From Pseudomonadota bacterium (GTDB taxonomy: Bacteria > Pseudomonadota > Gammaproteobacteria > Steroidobacterales > MnTg04): a stretch of 58,249 bases of DNA. The notes below the pieces were generated by a model. It was given only the letters and a program-made list of their open reading frames with translations, was not told where the DNA came from and searched no databases. This document shows positions 1-7,915 of this stretch, one piece after another; within the stretch, counting starts at the first letter, position 1, and each line of letters begins with the position of its first letter. The stretch spans positions 1-58,249 of the forward strand of contig JACZVC010000021.1 in NCBI GenBank assembly GCA_022572885.1, in the 5' to 3' direction. Position numbers and translations under genes: made by a program.

Positions 1-27
1 AGACCACCCAAAAACCACGAAATCGAA

Positions 28-53
28 GGTCCGCTAACGGCCACAAGCGGCCA
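28..53 (-). repeat. Dispersed GTCCGCT...GCGG repeat, inverted copy
   Basis: Read on the minus strand this stretch has the form GCCGCTT...CGTTAGCGGACC. It matches the repeat seen in plus orientation near 1443-1583 and 5003-5076. It lies just beyond the stop codon of the DUF418 gene. It is non-coding and its function is unknown. Confidence 0.5.
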
Positions 54-62
54 TCCCCGGCC

Positions 63-1328
63 TCAGCCCTTTCCATGCGATTGTTCTTGGAGCCTCATAG
101 ACGGGAACTTCAGGTACGTTAGGGCGCGCCATAGCCACTCCATCGGTCCAAAGCGAAATCGCTTTGTCCACCAAACACAAAACACGATCTGAATCGCAAA
201 AAACAAAACGGCATATCCCGTGACCGCCGCCGGTCCCAGCCAGAAGGCGTTGCCAAAGGCGAAGCCATAGAACAGCGCGCCGAACATGAAGGACCCAGAT
301 AGATAAACCGTTAACGCCATTCGTCCAGCAGCCCCGAGCGGGGCCAAAAATTGTTTCCCGCGATGGTGCTGAGCCAAAAGTGTAATGCCAGCCGCATAGC
401 CAAGGGCTAGAACAGTGGAGCCATAGACAAATATGACATCGCCAAACAACTGCGGCACGATTGCAGCCTGCTGCTCACCGAACACCTCATAGCCTGTGGT
501 TGCATTGAGAATCCGTTCCGCGCCCATACAGACAAGCCCAATCGGGAGGCCCCACCAGAACACCTGTCGAATAAGCTGCAAGTGTTTTGGAATGTCGTGG
601 AATATTCGCCGCCGGCCCACATAGAGCCCAAGGAGAAACATCGCAAACCTCGCAAGACTCGACTCCGGACCTAACGGTCGGGTGAATGGATTTTCTATAT
701 AGGCATTGTCTGCCATGACCTCACGTATGGAGCCGACCGAATAAACGTGTGTTTGGCGATATTCATCCATCTCAACCGTGGCGGCTTCGAGACGGTCTGC
801 ATAGTCGGCGGTTGGTGCGGTCGGTGTTGGCTCCAGGAGCGATGTTGCAGCCCGCCCAATCGGGAATACGGCCAGCAGACAAACAGACAGGACCAATAGC
901 AGCCTTGGCGGAACGTTCCTGAAGATCACGAGAACGAGTCCTAATTCCGCGTACTGCATCAGGATATCCCCGTCGTAGATCAACACGTGCGTGGCTCCAA
1001 TGACAAAGAGGATAATCAACCTCCTGAGGTAGACCGGCGCAAACTTCGATCCACGCTCTTCAGCCTGAATCAATTGGAGTGCAAAACCGAAGCCGAACAA
1101 AAAAGAGAACAGACGCCAGGATTTTGTCTCGAAAAAGAACCGCTTCACCGACGAGGCGAACTCGTCAATAGGTTCGTTCCAGAAAAGCCCGCCACTACCG
1201 AAATTGAACATGTTTACGAGGAGCACACCGAAGAGGGCAAAGCCCCGTACCATGTCGACGGCCTCAATACGCCGCCGTGGATCGACTGGGGCCGGACTAC
1301 GAGCTACTGTCTCGTTGGTGGAACTCAT
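63..1328 (-). CDS. DUF418 domain-containing inner-membrane protein (YeiB-like)
   Basis: Polytopic inner-membrane protein of about 421 residues. The N-terminus has the family motif MVRGFALFGVLLVNM near residue 25. Several hydrophobic segments follow, and the C-terminal third carries the DUF418 signature FGPMEWLWRALTY, which defines the YeiB family. A transport or acyl-transfer role has been suggested for this family, but no substrate is established. I chose the ATG at 1328 because GAGGA lies about 7 bases upstream; the TTG at 1334 is too close to that site. No operon partner is visible: the next gene upstream, also leftward, is about 300 bases away across repeat-rich DNA. Confidence 0.85.
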   Translation of the reverse strand: MSSTNETVARSPAPVDPRRRIEAVDMVRGFALFGVLLVNMFNFGSGGLFWNEPIDEFASSVKRFFFETKSWRLFSFLFGFGFALQLIQAEERGSKFAPVYLRRLIILFVIGATHVLIYDGDILMQYAELGLVLVIFRNVPPRLLLVLSVCLLAVFPIGRAATSLLEPTPTAPTADYADRLEAATVEMDEYRQTHVYSVGSIREVMADNAYIENPFTRPLGPESSLARFAMFLLGLYVGRRRIFHDIPKHLQLIRQVFWWGLPIGLVCMGAERILNATTGYEVFGEQQAAIVPQLFGDVIFVYGSTVLALGYAAGITLLAQHHRGKQFLAPLGAAGRMALTVYLSGSFMFGALFYGFAFGNAFWLGPAAVTGYAVLFFAIQIVFCVWWTKRFRFGPMEWLWRALTYLKFPSMRLQEQSHGKG

Positions 1329-1635
1329 CGCCAATTCCTCAAGTCGATCTGGGACTTTCCGTCCCCGTCTTTAGGCGGGTTTGGCTTTATCGGTGTTGAT
1401 AGTGACCTAAGTTTAGTAGCTGGATGGTACATCGGTAGCCGGTCACTAATGTCGGCTTTGGGTCGTTAGCGGCCCTTCGTGGCAATATTAGCTGAATGTC
1501 CGCTTCTGGGGGTAAAGCGGACGTTCAATTTGAGCAAAGGCCGATTTTTGACAGTCCGGTTTCGGCCAATAGCGGTCGTTCAACTATGGAGTAGCGACCG
1601 ACAGTTGTGGATGATCGCCGCAGGGGTGTATGGCT
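1329..1635. other. Intergenic region with dispersed repeats
   Basis: About 300 bases lie between the DUF418 gene and the next leftward gene. The stretch 1443-1583 is occupied by repeat copies described separately. The remainder should hold the DUF418 promoter, but I see no convincing -35/-10 pair. Reading frames crossing it in either direction have no recognisable product. Confidence 0.5.
1443..1583 (+). repeat. Cluster of three GTCCGCTTT-type repeat units
   Basis: Three related units lie in tandem. The first (1443-1474) reads TCACTAATGTCGGCTTTGGG followed by TCGTTAGCGGCCC and is almost identical to 5003-5034, with one indel and one substitution. The second (1497-1527) has GTCCGCTTCTGG and AAAGCGGACGTTCA. 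The third (about 1539-1583) has GGCCGATTTTTGACAG, a TTTCGGCC segment and AGCGGTCGTTCA. Each unit is a weak inverted repeat around a GCGG/CCGC core. The units are non-coding. Confidence 0.6.
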
Positions 1636-2253
1636 TCATTCTGTGCAAGACTGTCCGGTCCCAACCTCATTCGGGGGAAGTACCACCGTGACGGGAGTAC
1701 TCCGCAGAATTTTCGTAAAACCGTTGACGGTGACGGTGACCGTAACCCACACCGTAGTCGTTTTGTTGGGGTCACACCCAGGTAAGCGCAACGCGCCACT
1801 CGTTCTACCCTGCCGATTTTGCTTCACGGTGATAGTAAGGTCACAGTCGCCGCCTTCGCATAAAGGGAAATCGACAGGATCATCAACACACCCTATGTCT
1901 TCGATGCGGCATTCAGCGCAGTCATAATTTCCAAAGATATCGTATGTGCCGGGATCAACGTCCTTTAGCTGGAGCTTGAAATGGACATGAATGAACTCTG
2001 GGTCCCAGAGGACATTCCCGGACCAGCTGACATGGCCGAACGATGCGCCGGTGTCTGTGGCCCCACCGCATATGAGAACATCCGTAGCATTAATTTCGAA
2101 CAGGAAGGCCTTGCCTCCTCCACTAGGGGCAGGGTCCGCGACGCAGTGTTTATGGTCTTTGTTCTTGTGGCCAATGCATTCGTGGGCCGCGGCGGGAACA
2201 GAAAAGCCTAAAAAGGCCAGCGTAGCCAATATGGCTAAAAATCGAGTTTTCAT
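1636..2253 (-). CDS. Secreted Cys-containing protein of unknown function
   Basis: A 205-residue protein with a clear Sec signal peptide, KTRFLAILATLAFLGFSVPAAA, cleaved before HECIGHKNKDHKHC. The mature part contains several cysteines (CAECRIEDIGC, CEGGDC), consistent with disulfides. A Thr/Val-rich beta stretch (TVWVTVTVTVNG) comes from a short GACGGT-type nucleotide repeat near 1727-1742. I do not recognise the family. The gene is transcribed divergently from the CadC-like regulator at 2539, so it is a plausible but unproven target of that regulator. Confidence 0.6.
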   Translation of the reverse strand: MKTRFLAILATLAFLGFSVPAAAHECIGHKNKDHKHCVADPAPSGGGKAFLFEINATDVLICGGATDTGASFGHVSWSGNVLWDPEFIHVHFKLQLKDVDPGTYDIFGNYDCAECRIEDIGCVDDPVDFPLCEGGDCDLTITVKQNRQGRTSGALRLPGCDPNKTTTVWVTVTVTVNGFTKILRSTPVTVVLPPNEVGTGQSCTE

Positions 2254-2538
2254 TAAATTGCCTCCTGTGACCTATTCGGTCGATGCAGTATCGGCAGCCC
2301 GGTGATCTTGGGTCCTTCGAGAGGTCTTCCATGGCTTCTCGGAGGAAGCGAGAACCCGTGGCTTTCCGTGCCACGCTTTATATTGGACAGCTTCCTTCAT
2401 ACGCTCATCGCCCAGAAAAATGCTTTGGAAAACCTGAAGTTTTTCCGAAGACTGCGCGTCAATCGGTTAAATTAAAGACTTAGGTCGATGTGCCTCAGCT
2501 ATACTTCGTAGCTTAGTCAAACGGAACTGGGGGCCGCC
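2254..2538. promoter_or_regulatory. Divergent intergenic region upstream of the CadC-like regulator
   Basis: These 285 bases separate a leftward secreted-protein gene from a rightward regulator gene, so both promoters should lie here. I see no strong consensus promoter or clear palindromic operator. Short frames running through it look like chance. Confidence 0.35.
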
Positions 2539-4911
2539 ATGCCTGACGGGGACGCCAACAAAGATTTTCGACTTGGAACCTGGCTGGTTCAGCCAAGCCT
2601 CAATCGTCTGTCTGACGGCGATCAGGTCGTCACAATTGAGCCCCGGGTGATGGATACGCTGGTCTGCCTGGCCAGTCGACGCGGAAAAATCCTGAGCGCC
2701 AATGAATTGCTGGACACCGTCTGGCAGGGACGCGCGCACACGGACGATACAATTTATCAGGCTGTCGTCCACCTGCGCAAAGCGCTGGGCGACGATGTCC
2801 ACCAGCCACGCTATATCGAAACCATCCCAAAAAAAGGCTACCGACTGCTGGCTCCGGTCGTATTCCCCGAGGATGACGAGACCGGTAAGAGGACGGTGGC
2901 ACCGCCGCGCCTGGTTCTTATATCTGCAATCGGAATCGCTGCTTTGCTCACTGGGGGCACCTACTTGCTGTGGCATCAGCAAGAAGTGACGGTTTCACAA
3001 CCACATGCCGCGCCCCAGCAAACCCACCTCAAATCCATCGCGGTCCTGCCCTTCGTCGATATGAGCGACGATCGGAGCCAAGCATATCTTGGCGAAGGTA
3101 TCGCGGAGGAACTGTTACATACGCTTTCGAATCTTCCCAATATCCGGGTCGCGGCACGGACGTCATCGTTTAGTTTCAAGGACAAGGACGAGGATATTCA
3201 GACGATTGGTAAAAAACTCAATGTAGACACCATACTCGAGGGCAGTGTTCGCACATCAGGCAACCGATTACGCGTTACGGCACAGCTGGTGGACGTAGCC
3301 GATGGCTATCATCTTTGGTCCGAGACCTATGAGCGGGATTTTGATGACGTGTTTGCAATACAGGAGGACATCGCGCACGCAATTTCTGACGCACTAAATA
3401 TTGATATCAGCGTAGACCGTGCATCTAAACAAGTAATTACAACCAACGCCGAGGCCTACAAACGCTATATGCTCGGACGCCATCATTGGGCTAAGCGCAC
3501 CGAGACATCATTTAATCGGGCGATTGATTATTTCCAGCAAGCGATTGACCTGGACCCCAGCTATGCATTGGCCTATACCGGCATGGCCGATACGTACATG
3601 GGGCTGGGAAGCTACGGGACACTGTCCTATGAAGAAATGTTGGCGAAAGCAGAGCCGGCTATTCAAAAAGCTCTTGAGCTGGGCCCAAACCTTGCCGAAG
3701 CCTACGTTTCTTTGGGCATGATGCGACAAATGGAATCCGACCATTTATTGGGCACCGGACAAGTAAGAAAAGTTGACATGGATTCTTCTGCCGCCGAAGC
3801 AGCATTTCGACGGGCCATCGAGTTGAATCCCAATCACGCAATGGCCCATGTCCGCTATGGACAGAGTCTCACCACTCAGGATCGCAAGCAGGAACGGCTG
3901 CTCATACAACAGCACGCGCTGGCGTTGGACCCATTATCGCCCTTCAACTATATCGCGGTGGCCTCGTCCCTGGGGGGACTGAAGCGCTTCCCGGAAAAAG
4001 AATTCCATCTCAAGAAAGCGATCGAGATCGATCCGGAATTCTGGTTACCGTATTCGATTCTCGCACAAGATTATTGGCTGTCCGGACAGTTAGACGAATC
4101 GGTCCGCTGGTGGAAGAGAAAGATCGATATATTATCCAACGACCCCCGGCACCAAGCAGAAGTTATCAACACGGTTAATCGCGTCTACCTTGATTTGGGC
4201 GACTACGAGGCGGCGGAAGAGTGGCTCAACCGTGCGGTGGAACGGAATCCCGATGGATGGTCGGTTATCAACTCACAGGCCCACCTGTCTCTCGCGCTTG
4301 GACAATACGCGGAAACCCACAAGCTCGTGGACAAAATGCTACAGGTCGATAACCCTCGCCGCCCCCGCGCAACCACGTTATGCCTTGTTGCCTTGTATGA
4401 AATGGTGACAGGTAATGACGAGTACGCACAGCAGCTCTATGAACAAGCCGAAGCGGCGTCAACGGCCGGCTGGGCCAGGCACCGGAACGACTTGTACTAT
4501 GGGCAATTCTTGGACTTTGGATACGTTCCTGCCGTTAACCTCGCCCACCTCTATTACAAGTCAGGCGATGCCGATCGCGGCGACACCGTATTGGGACACG
4601 CGAGGGTCTATATTCAATCACAGCGAGAATCTGACGTTGACACGCCGGGACTCGACTATGTTGAGGCCGGGGCGCACGCCGTAAGCGGAGACACAGAGGA
4701 AGCTATAAGGTTTCTTCGCAAGGCCGTTGACGGTGGCTGGAGTAAACACTGGTTCGCCGAGCGCGATCCCAACTTGGTTTCGCTGTACGACGATTCGGAA
4801 TTCAAGCAAATCCTCGCCGACTTGAAGGCCCGTGTCTCAGAGATGCGCGAGCGGCTGCGGTTGGCCGAGGCCGAGGAAAAACAACGGCTTTTTTCGGCAA
4901 CTGAAGAATAA
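2539..4911 (+). CDS. CadC-like transmembrane regulator: winged helix, TolB-like and TPR domains
   Basis: A 790-residue protein. Residues about 8-105 form an OmpR/PhoB-type winged-helix DNA-binding domain (EPRVMDTLVCLA; DDTIYQAVVHLRKALGDD; ETIPKKGYRLLAPV). A single membrane segment follows near 130-147. Residues about 168-290 resemble the TolB/FlgO N-terminal domain often found in such regulators (SIAVLPFVDMS; LGEGIAEELLHTL; ILEGSVR). The remainder is TPR repeats (for example ALAYTGMADTYMGLG). The topology predicts a cytoplasmic DNA-binding domain and a periplasmic sensor, as in CadC. No adenylate-cyclase or kinase domain is present. Neighbouring repeats suggest a flexible locus. The target genes are unknown; the divergent secreted protein is a candidate. 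Confidence 0.85.
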   Translation: MPDGDANKDFRLGTWLVQPSLNRLSDGDQVVTIEPRVMDTLVCLASRRGKILSANELLDTVWQGRAHTDDTIYQAVVHLRKALGDDVHQPRYIETIPKKGYRLLAPVVFPEDDETGKRTVAPPRLVLISAIGIAALLTGGTYLLWHQQEVTVSQPHAAPQQTHLKSIAVLPFVDMSDDRSQAYLGEGIAEELLHTLSNLPNIRVAARTSSFSFKDKDEDIQTIGKKLNVDTILEGSVRTSGNRLRVTAQLVDVADGYHLWSETYERDFDDVFAIQEDIAHAISDALNIDISVDRASKQVITTNAEAYKRYMLGRHHWAKRTETSFNRAIDYFQQAIDLDPSYALAYTGMADTYMGLGSYGTLSYEEMLAKAEPAIQKALELGPNLAEAYVSLGMMRQMESDHLLGTGQVRKVDMDSSAAEAAFRRAIELNPNHAMAHVRYGQSLTTQDRKQERLLIQQHALALDPLSPFNYIAVASSLGGLKRFPEKEFHLKKAIEIDPEFWLPYSILAQDYWLSGQLDESVRWWKRKIDILSNDPRHQAEVINTVNRVYLDLGDYEAAEEWLNRAVERNPDGWSVINSQAHLSLALGQYAETHKLVDKMLQVDNPRRPRATTLCLVALYEMVTGNDEYAQQLYEQAEAASTAGWARHRNDLYYGQFLDFGYVPAVNLAHLYYKSGDADRGDTVLGHARVYIQSQRESDVDTPGLDYVEAGAHAVSGDTEEAIRFLRKAVDGGWSKHWFAERDPNLVSLYDDSEFKQILADLKARVSEMRERLRLAEAEEKQRLFSATEE

Positions 4912-5002
4912 ACTCCACCGGTAGTACAGCCTCGCAGGGATGCGCGAACGCAGTAAGGTCCTGACCTCGAATTGACCGTAAAATAATGGGTTCCAACGGG
5001 GA

Positions 5003-5076
5003 TCACTATGTCCGCTTTGGGTCGTTAGCGGCCCCTCACAACTCTACCTCCCAACGGCCGCTTTGGGTTGCGGTTT
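5003..5076 (+). repeat. Dispersed GTCCGCTTT-type repeats, two units
   Basis: The unit at 5003-5034 (TCACTATGTCCGCTTTGGG, then TCGTTAGCGGCCC) nearly duplicates 1443-1474. A second, shorter unit (ACGGCCGCTTTGGGTTGCGG) follows at about 5054-5073. They sit in the 270-base gap between the CadC-like gene and the leftward secreted-protein gene, where I see no other feature. Confidence 0.6.
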
Positions 5077-5181
5077 CAACCGGTCGATGCAACATCTAAT
5101 CTCTAACTATAGAGAGGCGGATGTTGTAGATGAAGTACAGACCGTACGATTTACTACAGCGAATCGCAGCCACATGTCACG

Positions 5182-5598
5182 CTATCCGTCTTCGGTCGGC
5201 TCGGTCTCTGCGGCAGGTTCCAGTGCCTCCGTGTCGTCGCCTTGCACCGGTTCTCCATCCTGCCGCGGATCATCAACCTGCTCGGGTTCGGTTTTCGAAC
5301 CCGCATCATCGGCCTGTCCGCAGGTCCAACCCCATCCCCGGAGTTTGGCGATCAGCTCCTCGGTCTTCCTTTCGCAATAGCCGGTTTCGTTCAGGGCGCG
5401 CCAAAGCACCTGCTGTTCGCCTGGCGCCTCGGTATCCTTGTAATAATGCACCTCACAGGGAACGGTCACACCCGCTTCGTAGAAGATTTCGACACGCCTT
5501 TGCAGATCTCCATAAGTACATTGGTAGGCTTGGGGGCTTTGTCCGAGGGACAGGCCTGGTAGCATTGCCGCGAACAAGACGGCCAGGATTTTATTGCT
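5182..5598 (-). CDS. Small secreted protein of unknown function with acidic tail
   Basis: About 138 residues. The N-terminus (SNKILAVLFAAMLPGLSLG) is a signal peptide. The mature core has four cysteines (YQCTYGDL, VPCEVHYYKD, GYCERKTEE, GWTCGQ), probably forming two disulfides. The last 40 or so residues are Glu/Asp/Pro-rich and probably disordered. I chose the start at 5598 rather than 5616 because AGGTGA lies about 5 bases before that ATG. The family is unrecognised. The gene is divergent from the membrane-protein gene at 5799 across a region that contains a long hairpin. Confidence 0.6.
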   Translation of the reverse strand, partial: SNKILAVLFAAMLPGLSLGQSPQAYQCTYGDLQRRVEIFYEAGVTVPCEVHYYKDTEAPGEQQVLWRALNETGYCERKTEELIAKLRGWGWTCGQADDAGSKTEPEQVDDPRQDGEPVQGDDTEALEPAAETEPTEDG

Positions 5599-5742
5599 CA
5601 TGTCGGTCACCTGCATCGATTAACAACAGATTCCCAAGTGTATCAAAGTGGATGCCTTTCCGAGGCCTGATTTACGGTCGCATCGTGATTTTGTTTCCCG
5701 GACGGTCTGCACTCTTTGCTGGAAATGTCCGGTCGGGGTTGA

Positions 5743-5784
5743 CCTCATCTTAGCCTGAAGGATCGACTTCGGGCTAAGATGAGG
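5743..5784. repeat. 18-bp perfect-but-one inverted repeat (hairpin or operator)
   Basis: The left arm CCTCATCTTAGCCTGAAG (5743-5760) pairs with CTTCGGGCTAAGATGAGG (5767-5784) around the 6-base loop GATCGA. There is one A/G difference, which would be a G-U wobble in RNA. No T-tract follows on either strand, so it is not a standard terminator. It ends 15 bases before the ATG at 5799, between divergent genes. Confidence 0.75.
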
Positions 5785-5798
5785 CCAGATTCTATTCC

Positions 5799-6761
5799 AT
5801 GCGAATCGGAGGCTGTGCCTTTTTGATCTCGGCACGTTTTTCAATGCGACGGGCACCTTTGTTCATCTGGCTGGGGGTTACTCTTCACCTGGTCTTCTTC
5901 GTCCTGATGCTGATGGGCGTGGAACCCTTTCTGCACTTCTTTTACCTGTTCGCGTGGTGGACCTTCATTCCGGTCATCGGGGTCATCAATGCCCGGCGCG
6001 GCGGCAATTCCCTGATTGTTGGCACGAGCCAGCAACTGGCGTGGGTGACCGGCTTTTCCGTGATCGTGTGGCTGTTCTTCGAAACCTGGAATTTCTGGCT
6101 GCACAATTGGTTATACGTTGGCGTGATAGAACTGACCTGGTTGCGCTGGCTGGCTTACGCGGTCTCCTTCGCCACCGTGCTGCCGGCGATCCTCGAGGTG
6201 GACACGCTACTCGGCAACCTGGGGCTCGTCCGGCGTGTTTCCGGACCGGTGATCCGGGTTTCCCCGCGGTTGCTGAACGGCTGTGTGATAGCCGGGCTGC
6301 TGATGTTGACACTGGTCGTACTGCTGCCGCAGTACTTTTTCCCACTCTTGTGGGTGGGGATCGTTTTCATCCTCGACCCGCTGGTTTACCGGCGCGACCG
6401 TGTCGCTTCGCTGCTGGGCCAGGCAGCCAAAGGTTCCTATGCGCGCATGCTGCGGCTCATGCTGGCGGGGCTGCTGTGCGGAGTGTTGTGGGAATTCTGG
6501 AACTACTGGTCGGGCGCGAAGTGGATTTACGCGATACCGCTGTTCGATTTCTGGAAAGTGTTCGAGATGCCGTTGGCCGGCTTCCTTGGCTTCATGCCTT
6601 TTGCGCTGGAGTGCTATCTCTTCTGGCAGCTTCTGCGTCTCGCCAGGGAGACTCATGCCGCGACGGATTGGCGAATCCTGTCGATCATCGCTGCCCTGGC
6701 CGCGATTTACTGCGCGCTCGTTTTCAGCGGTATCGACAACATCACCGTGATCCGGACTTAA
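5799..6761 (+). CDS. Polytopic membrane protein of unknown function
   Basis: A 320-residue, very hydrophobic protein with about eight predicted membrane segments (for example FIWLGVTLHLVFFVLMLMG, VTGFSVIVWLFFETWNFWL, LMLTLVVLLPQYFFPLLWVG, LMLAGLLCGVLWEFWNYW). Two similar Trp-rich motifs, FFETWNFWLHNW and LWEFWNYWSGAKW, suggest an internal duplication. I do not recognise a named family. The alternative start at 5844 would shorten the protein to 305 residues. The gene stands alone and is convergent with the DUF3106 gene. Confidence 0.65.
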   Translation: MRIGGCAFLISARFSMRRAPLFIWLGVTLHLVFFVLMLMGVEPFLHFFYLFAWWTFIPVIGVINARRGGNSLIVGTSQQLAWVTGFSVIVWLFFETWNFWLHNWLYVGVIELTWLRWLAYAVSFATVLPAILEVDTLLGNLGLVRRVSGPVIRVSPRLLNGCVIAGLLMLTLVVLLPQYFFPLLWVGIVFILDPLVYRRDRVASLLGQAAKGSYARMLRLMLAGLLCGVLWEFWNYWSGAKWIYAIPLFDFWKVFEMPLAGFLGFMPFALECYLFWQLLRLARETHAATDWRILSIIAALAAIYCALVFSGIDNITVIRT

Positions 6762-6825
6762 CCGACTTGTAGCGCTTTTTGCAGGCGCGAAGGCCAGTAC
6801 ACGCGTCGAGTCTGGATCGACCCGG

Positions 6826-7503
6826 CTATTCGTCAGTTTCCGCTGGCTCCGTGGTTTTTTCTTCGTCGCCTTGCCGCAATAAATTCTCGCGCATTTTTCT
6901 GCGTTCCTCGGGATTCATTCCTCGCAAACGCTCGCGCATCTGCTGACGTCGCTCGGGTGTCATTTGCTCCATGCGCTCGCGCTTGGCGCGCTGCCGTTGC
7001 TTCACCCGTTCACGTTGCTGTGGCGACATCTGGTCCGTTCGCTGGCGCATCCGTTCATGTTGCCGGCGCATTCGCTCGCGTTTCTCCGGCGCCATCCGTT
7101 GCATATGTTGCCTCATCTGCCGACGCTGTTCCGGCGAACTTCTTTGCATTCGGTGTCGTAAAGCGTCCCGTTCCGCAGGTCGCATATTCTTGAATCGCTG
7201 TAAATTACGCCGGGCACGCTGCCGCTCAACTGGCGCCATATCTCGCCACTTCCGGAAGCGCTCTTTTGAATTTTCCCGCTGCTCGGGCGTTAACCGGGAC
7301 CATCGCTTCGACCCGTCGTACAAGCGCCGACGGCGCTCCGACGGCAGCGAATCCCACTCGCCTTCAAAGCGCTGCAACAATTCCTGCTGTTCCGGCGCCA
7401 GCTCATCCCAGCGGCGGGGATCGTCCTGATCGGCAAGCGCCGTCTGCGGACAGACCAGGGCCAGCAACGCCGTCAGAAAGAGCCCCTTGCTAAACCCGCC
7501 CAT
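6826..7503 (-). CDS. Exported Arg-rich DUF3106 protein
   Basis: About 225 residues. A signal peptide (FSKGLFLTALLALVCPQTALA) precedes a mature chain that is almost entirely charged helix. It is built of repeats such as LTPEQRENSKERFRKW, MRPAERDALRHRM, MSPQQRERVKQRQ and MTPERRQQMRERL, typical of DUF3106. The protein is strongly basic, with an acidic last stretch. Its start overlaps the end of the 7490-7915 gene, giving a three-gene leftward operon of ECF sigma, anchored acidic protein and DUF3106. The in-frame ATG at 7521 would increase the overlap. The function is unknown; a periplasmic partner of the anchored protein is my inference. Confidence 0.8.
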   Translation of the reverse strand: MGGFSKGLFLTALLALVCPQTALADQDDPRRWDELAPEQQELLQRFEGEWDSLPSERRRRLYDGSKRWSRLTPEQRENSKERFRKWRDMAPVERQRARRNLQRFKNMRPAERDALRHRMQRSSPEQRRQMRQHMQRMAPEKRERMRRQHERMRQRTDQMSPQQRERVKQRQRAKRERMEQMTPERRQQMRERLRGMNPEERRKMRENLLRQGDEEKTTEPAETDE

Positions 7504-7915
7504 TCGCCTGCGCACGTTCATCCATCAATCCCCCCGTCGTCTCACCCGGTTCGCTATCCAGCTCATCGAGCAAGAGCTCTTCTTCAAGTTCGGCCCATTC
7601 CAGGAATTCCAGGTCCCGGTAAAACTCGATACTTTCCTCCGCCACCATCAAGTCCATGCTCTCGAGCAATTCCATATCAGGCACTTCCGGCTGCGGCCAA
7701 CGGTACCAGGCCAGCGCGACGACGACGCTGGCCGCTAACGCTGCTACAGCCAGCCAGGGCCTTTGATTTCCATGGGGCATCTCGAGCATCGCTTTTTCAC
7801 GGGCCTGCACTAATCGGGACGTTGTTGCTTCGTCCAGCAGCTCGTCCTTGCTACGCAGCGCGGCGCGGGCTTTCTGCACGAATCTGTCTACTTTGTTTTC
7901 GGCGTCGTTCACCAT
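7490..7915 (-). CDS. Small single-pass membrane protein, DUF3619-like, possible anti-sigma partner
   Basis: A 141-residue protein. A soluble N-terminus of about 50 residues (VDRFVQKARAALRSKDELLDE) precedes one membrane segment (PWLAVAALAASVVVALAWYRW). A very acidic C-terminus follows (EWAELEEELLLDELDSE), predicted to face the periplasm. Its start overlaps the sigma-factor stop by 7 bases, and the DUF3106 gene overlaps its end, so translation is probably coupled. Position and topology resemble a membrane-bound anti-sigma factor, but I see no zinc-binding H-C-C motif. The anti-sigma role is inferred from context. Confidence 0.6.
   Translation of the reverse strand: MVNDAENKVDRFVQKARAALRSKDELLDEATTSRLVQAREKAMLEMPHGNQRPWLAVAALAASVVVALAWYRWPQPEVPDMELLESMDLMVAEESIEFYRDLEFLEWAELEEELLLDELDSEPGETTGGLMDERAQANGRV

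Noticed and set aside
5130-5753. Arg-rich rightward frame of about 207 residues
   Set aside because: It is antisense to the secreted-protein gene at 5182-5598, which has a signal peptide and ribosome-binding site, and its composition is that of a shadow frame.
5954-6772. Long rightward frame inside the membrane-protein gene
   Set aside because: The other rightward frame gives coherent membrane helices; this one is Arg/Ala/Gly-rich without domain signal.
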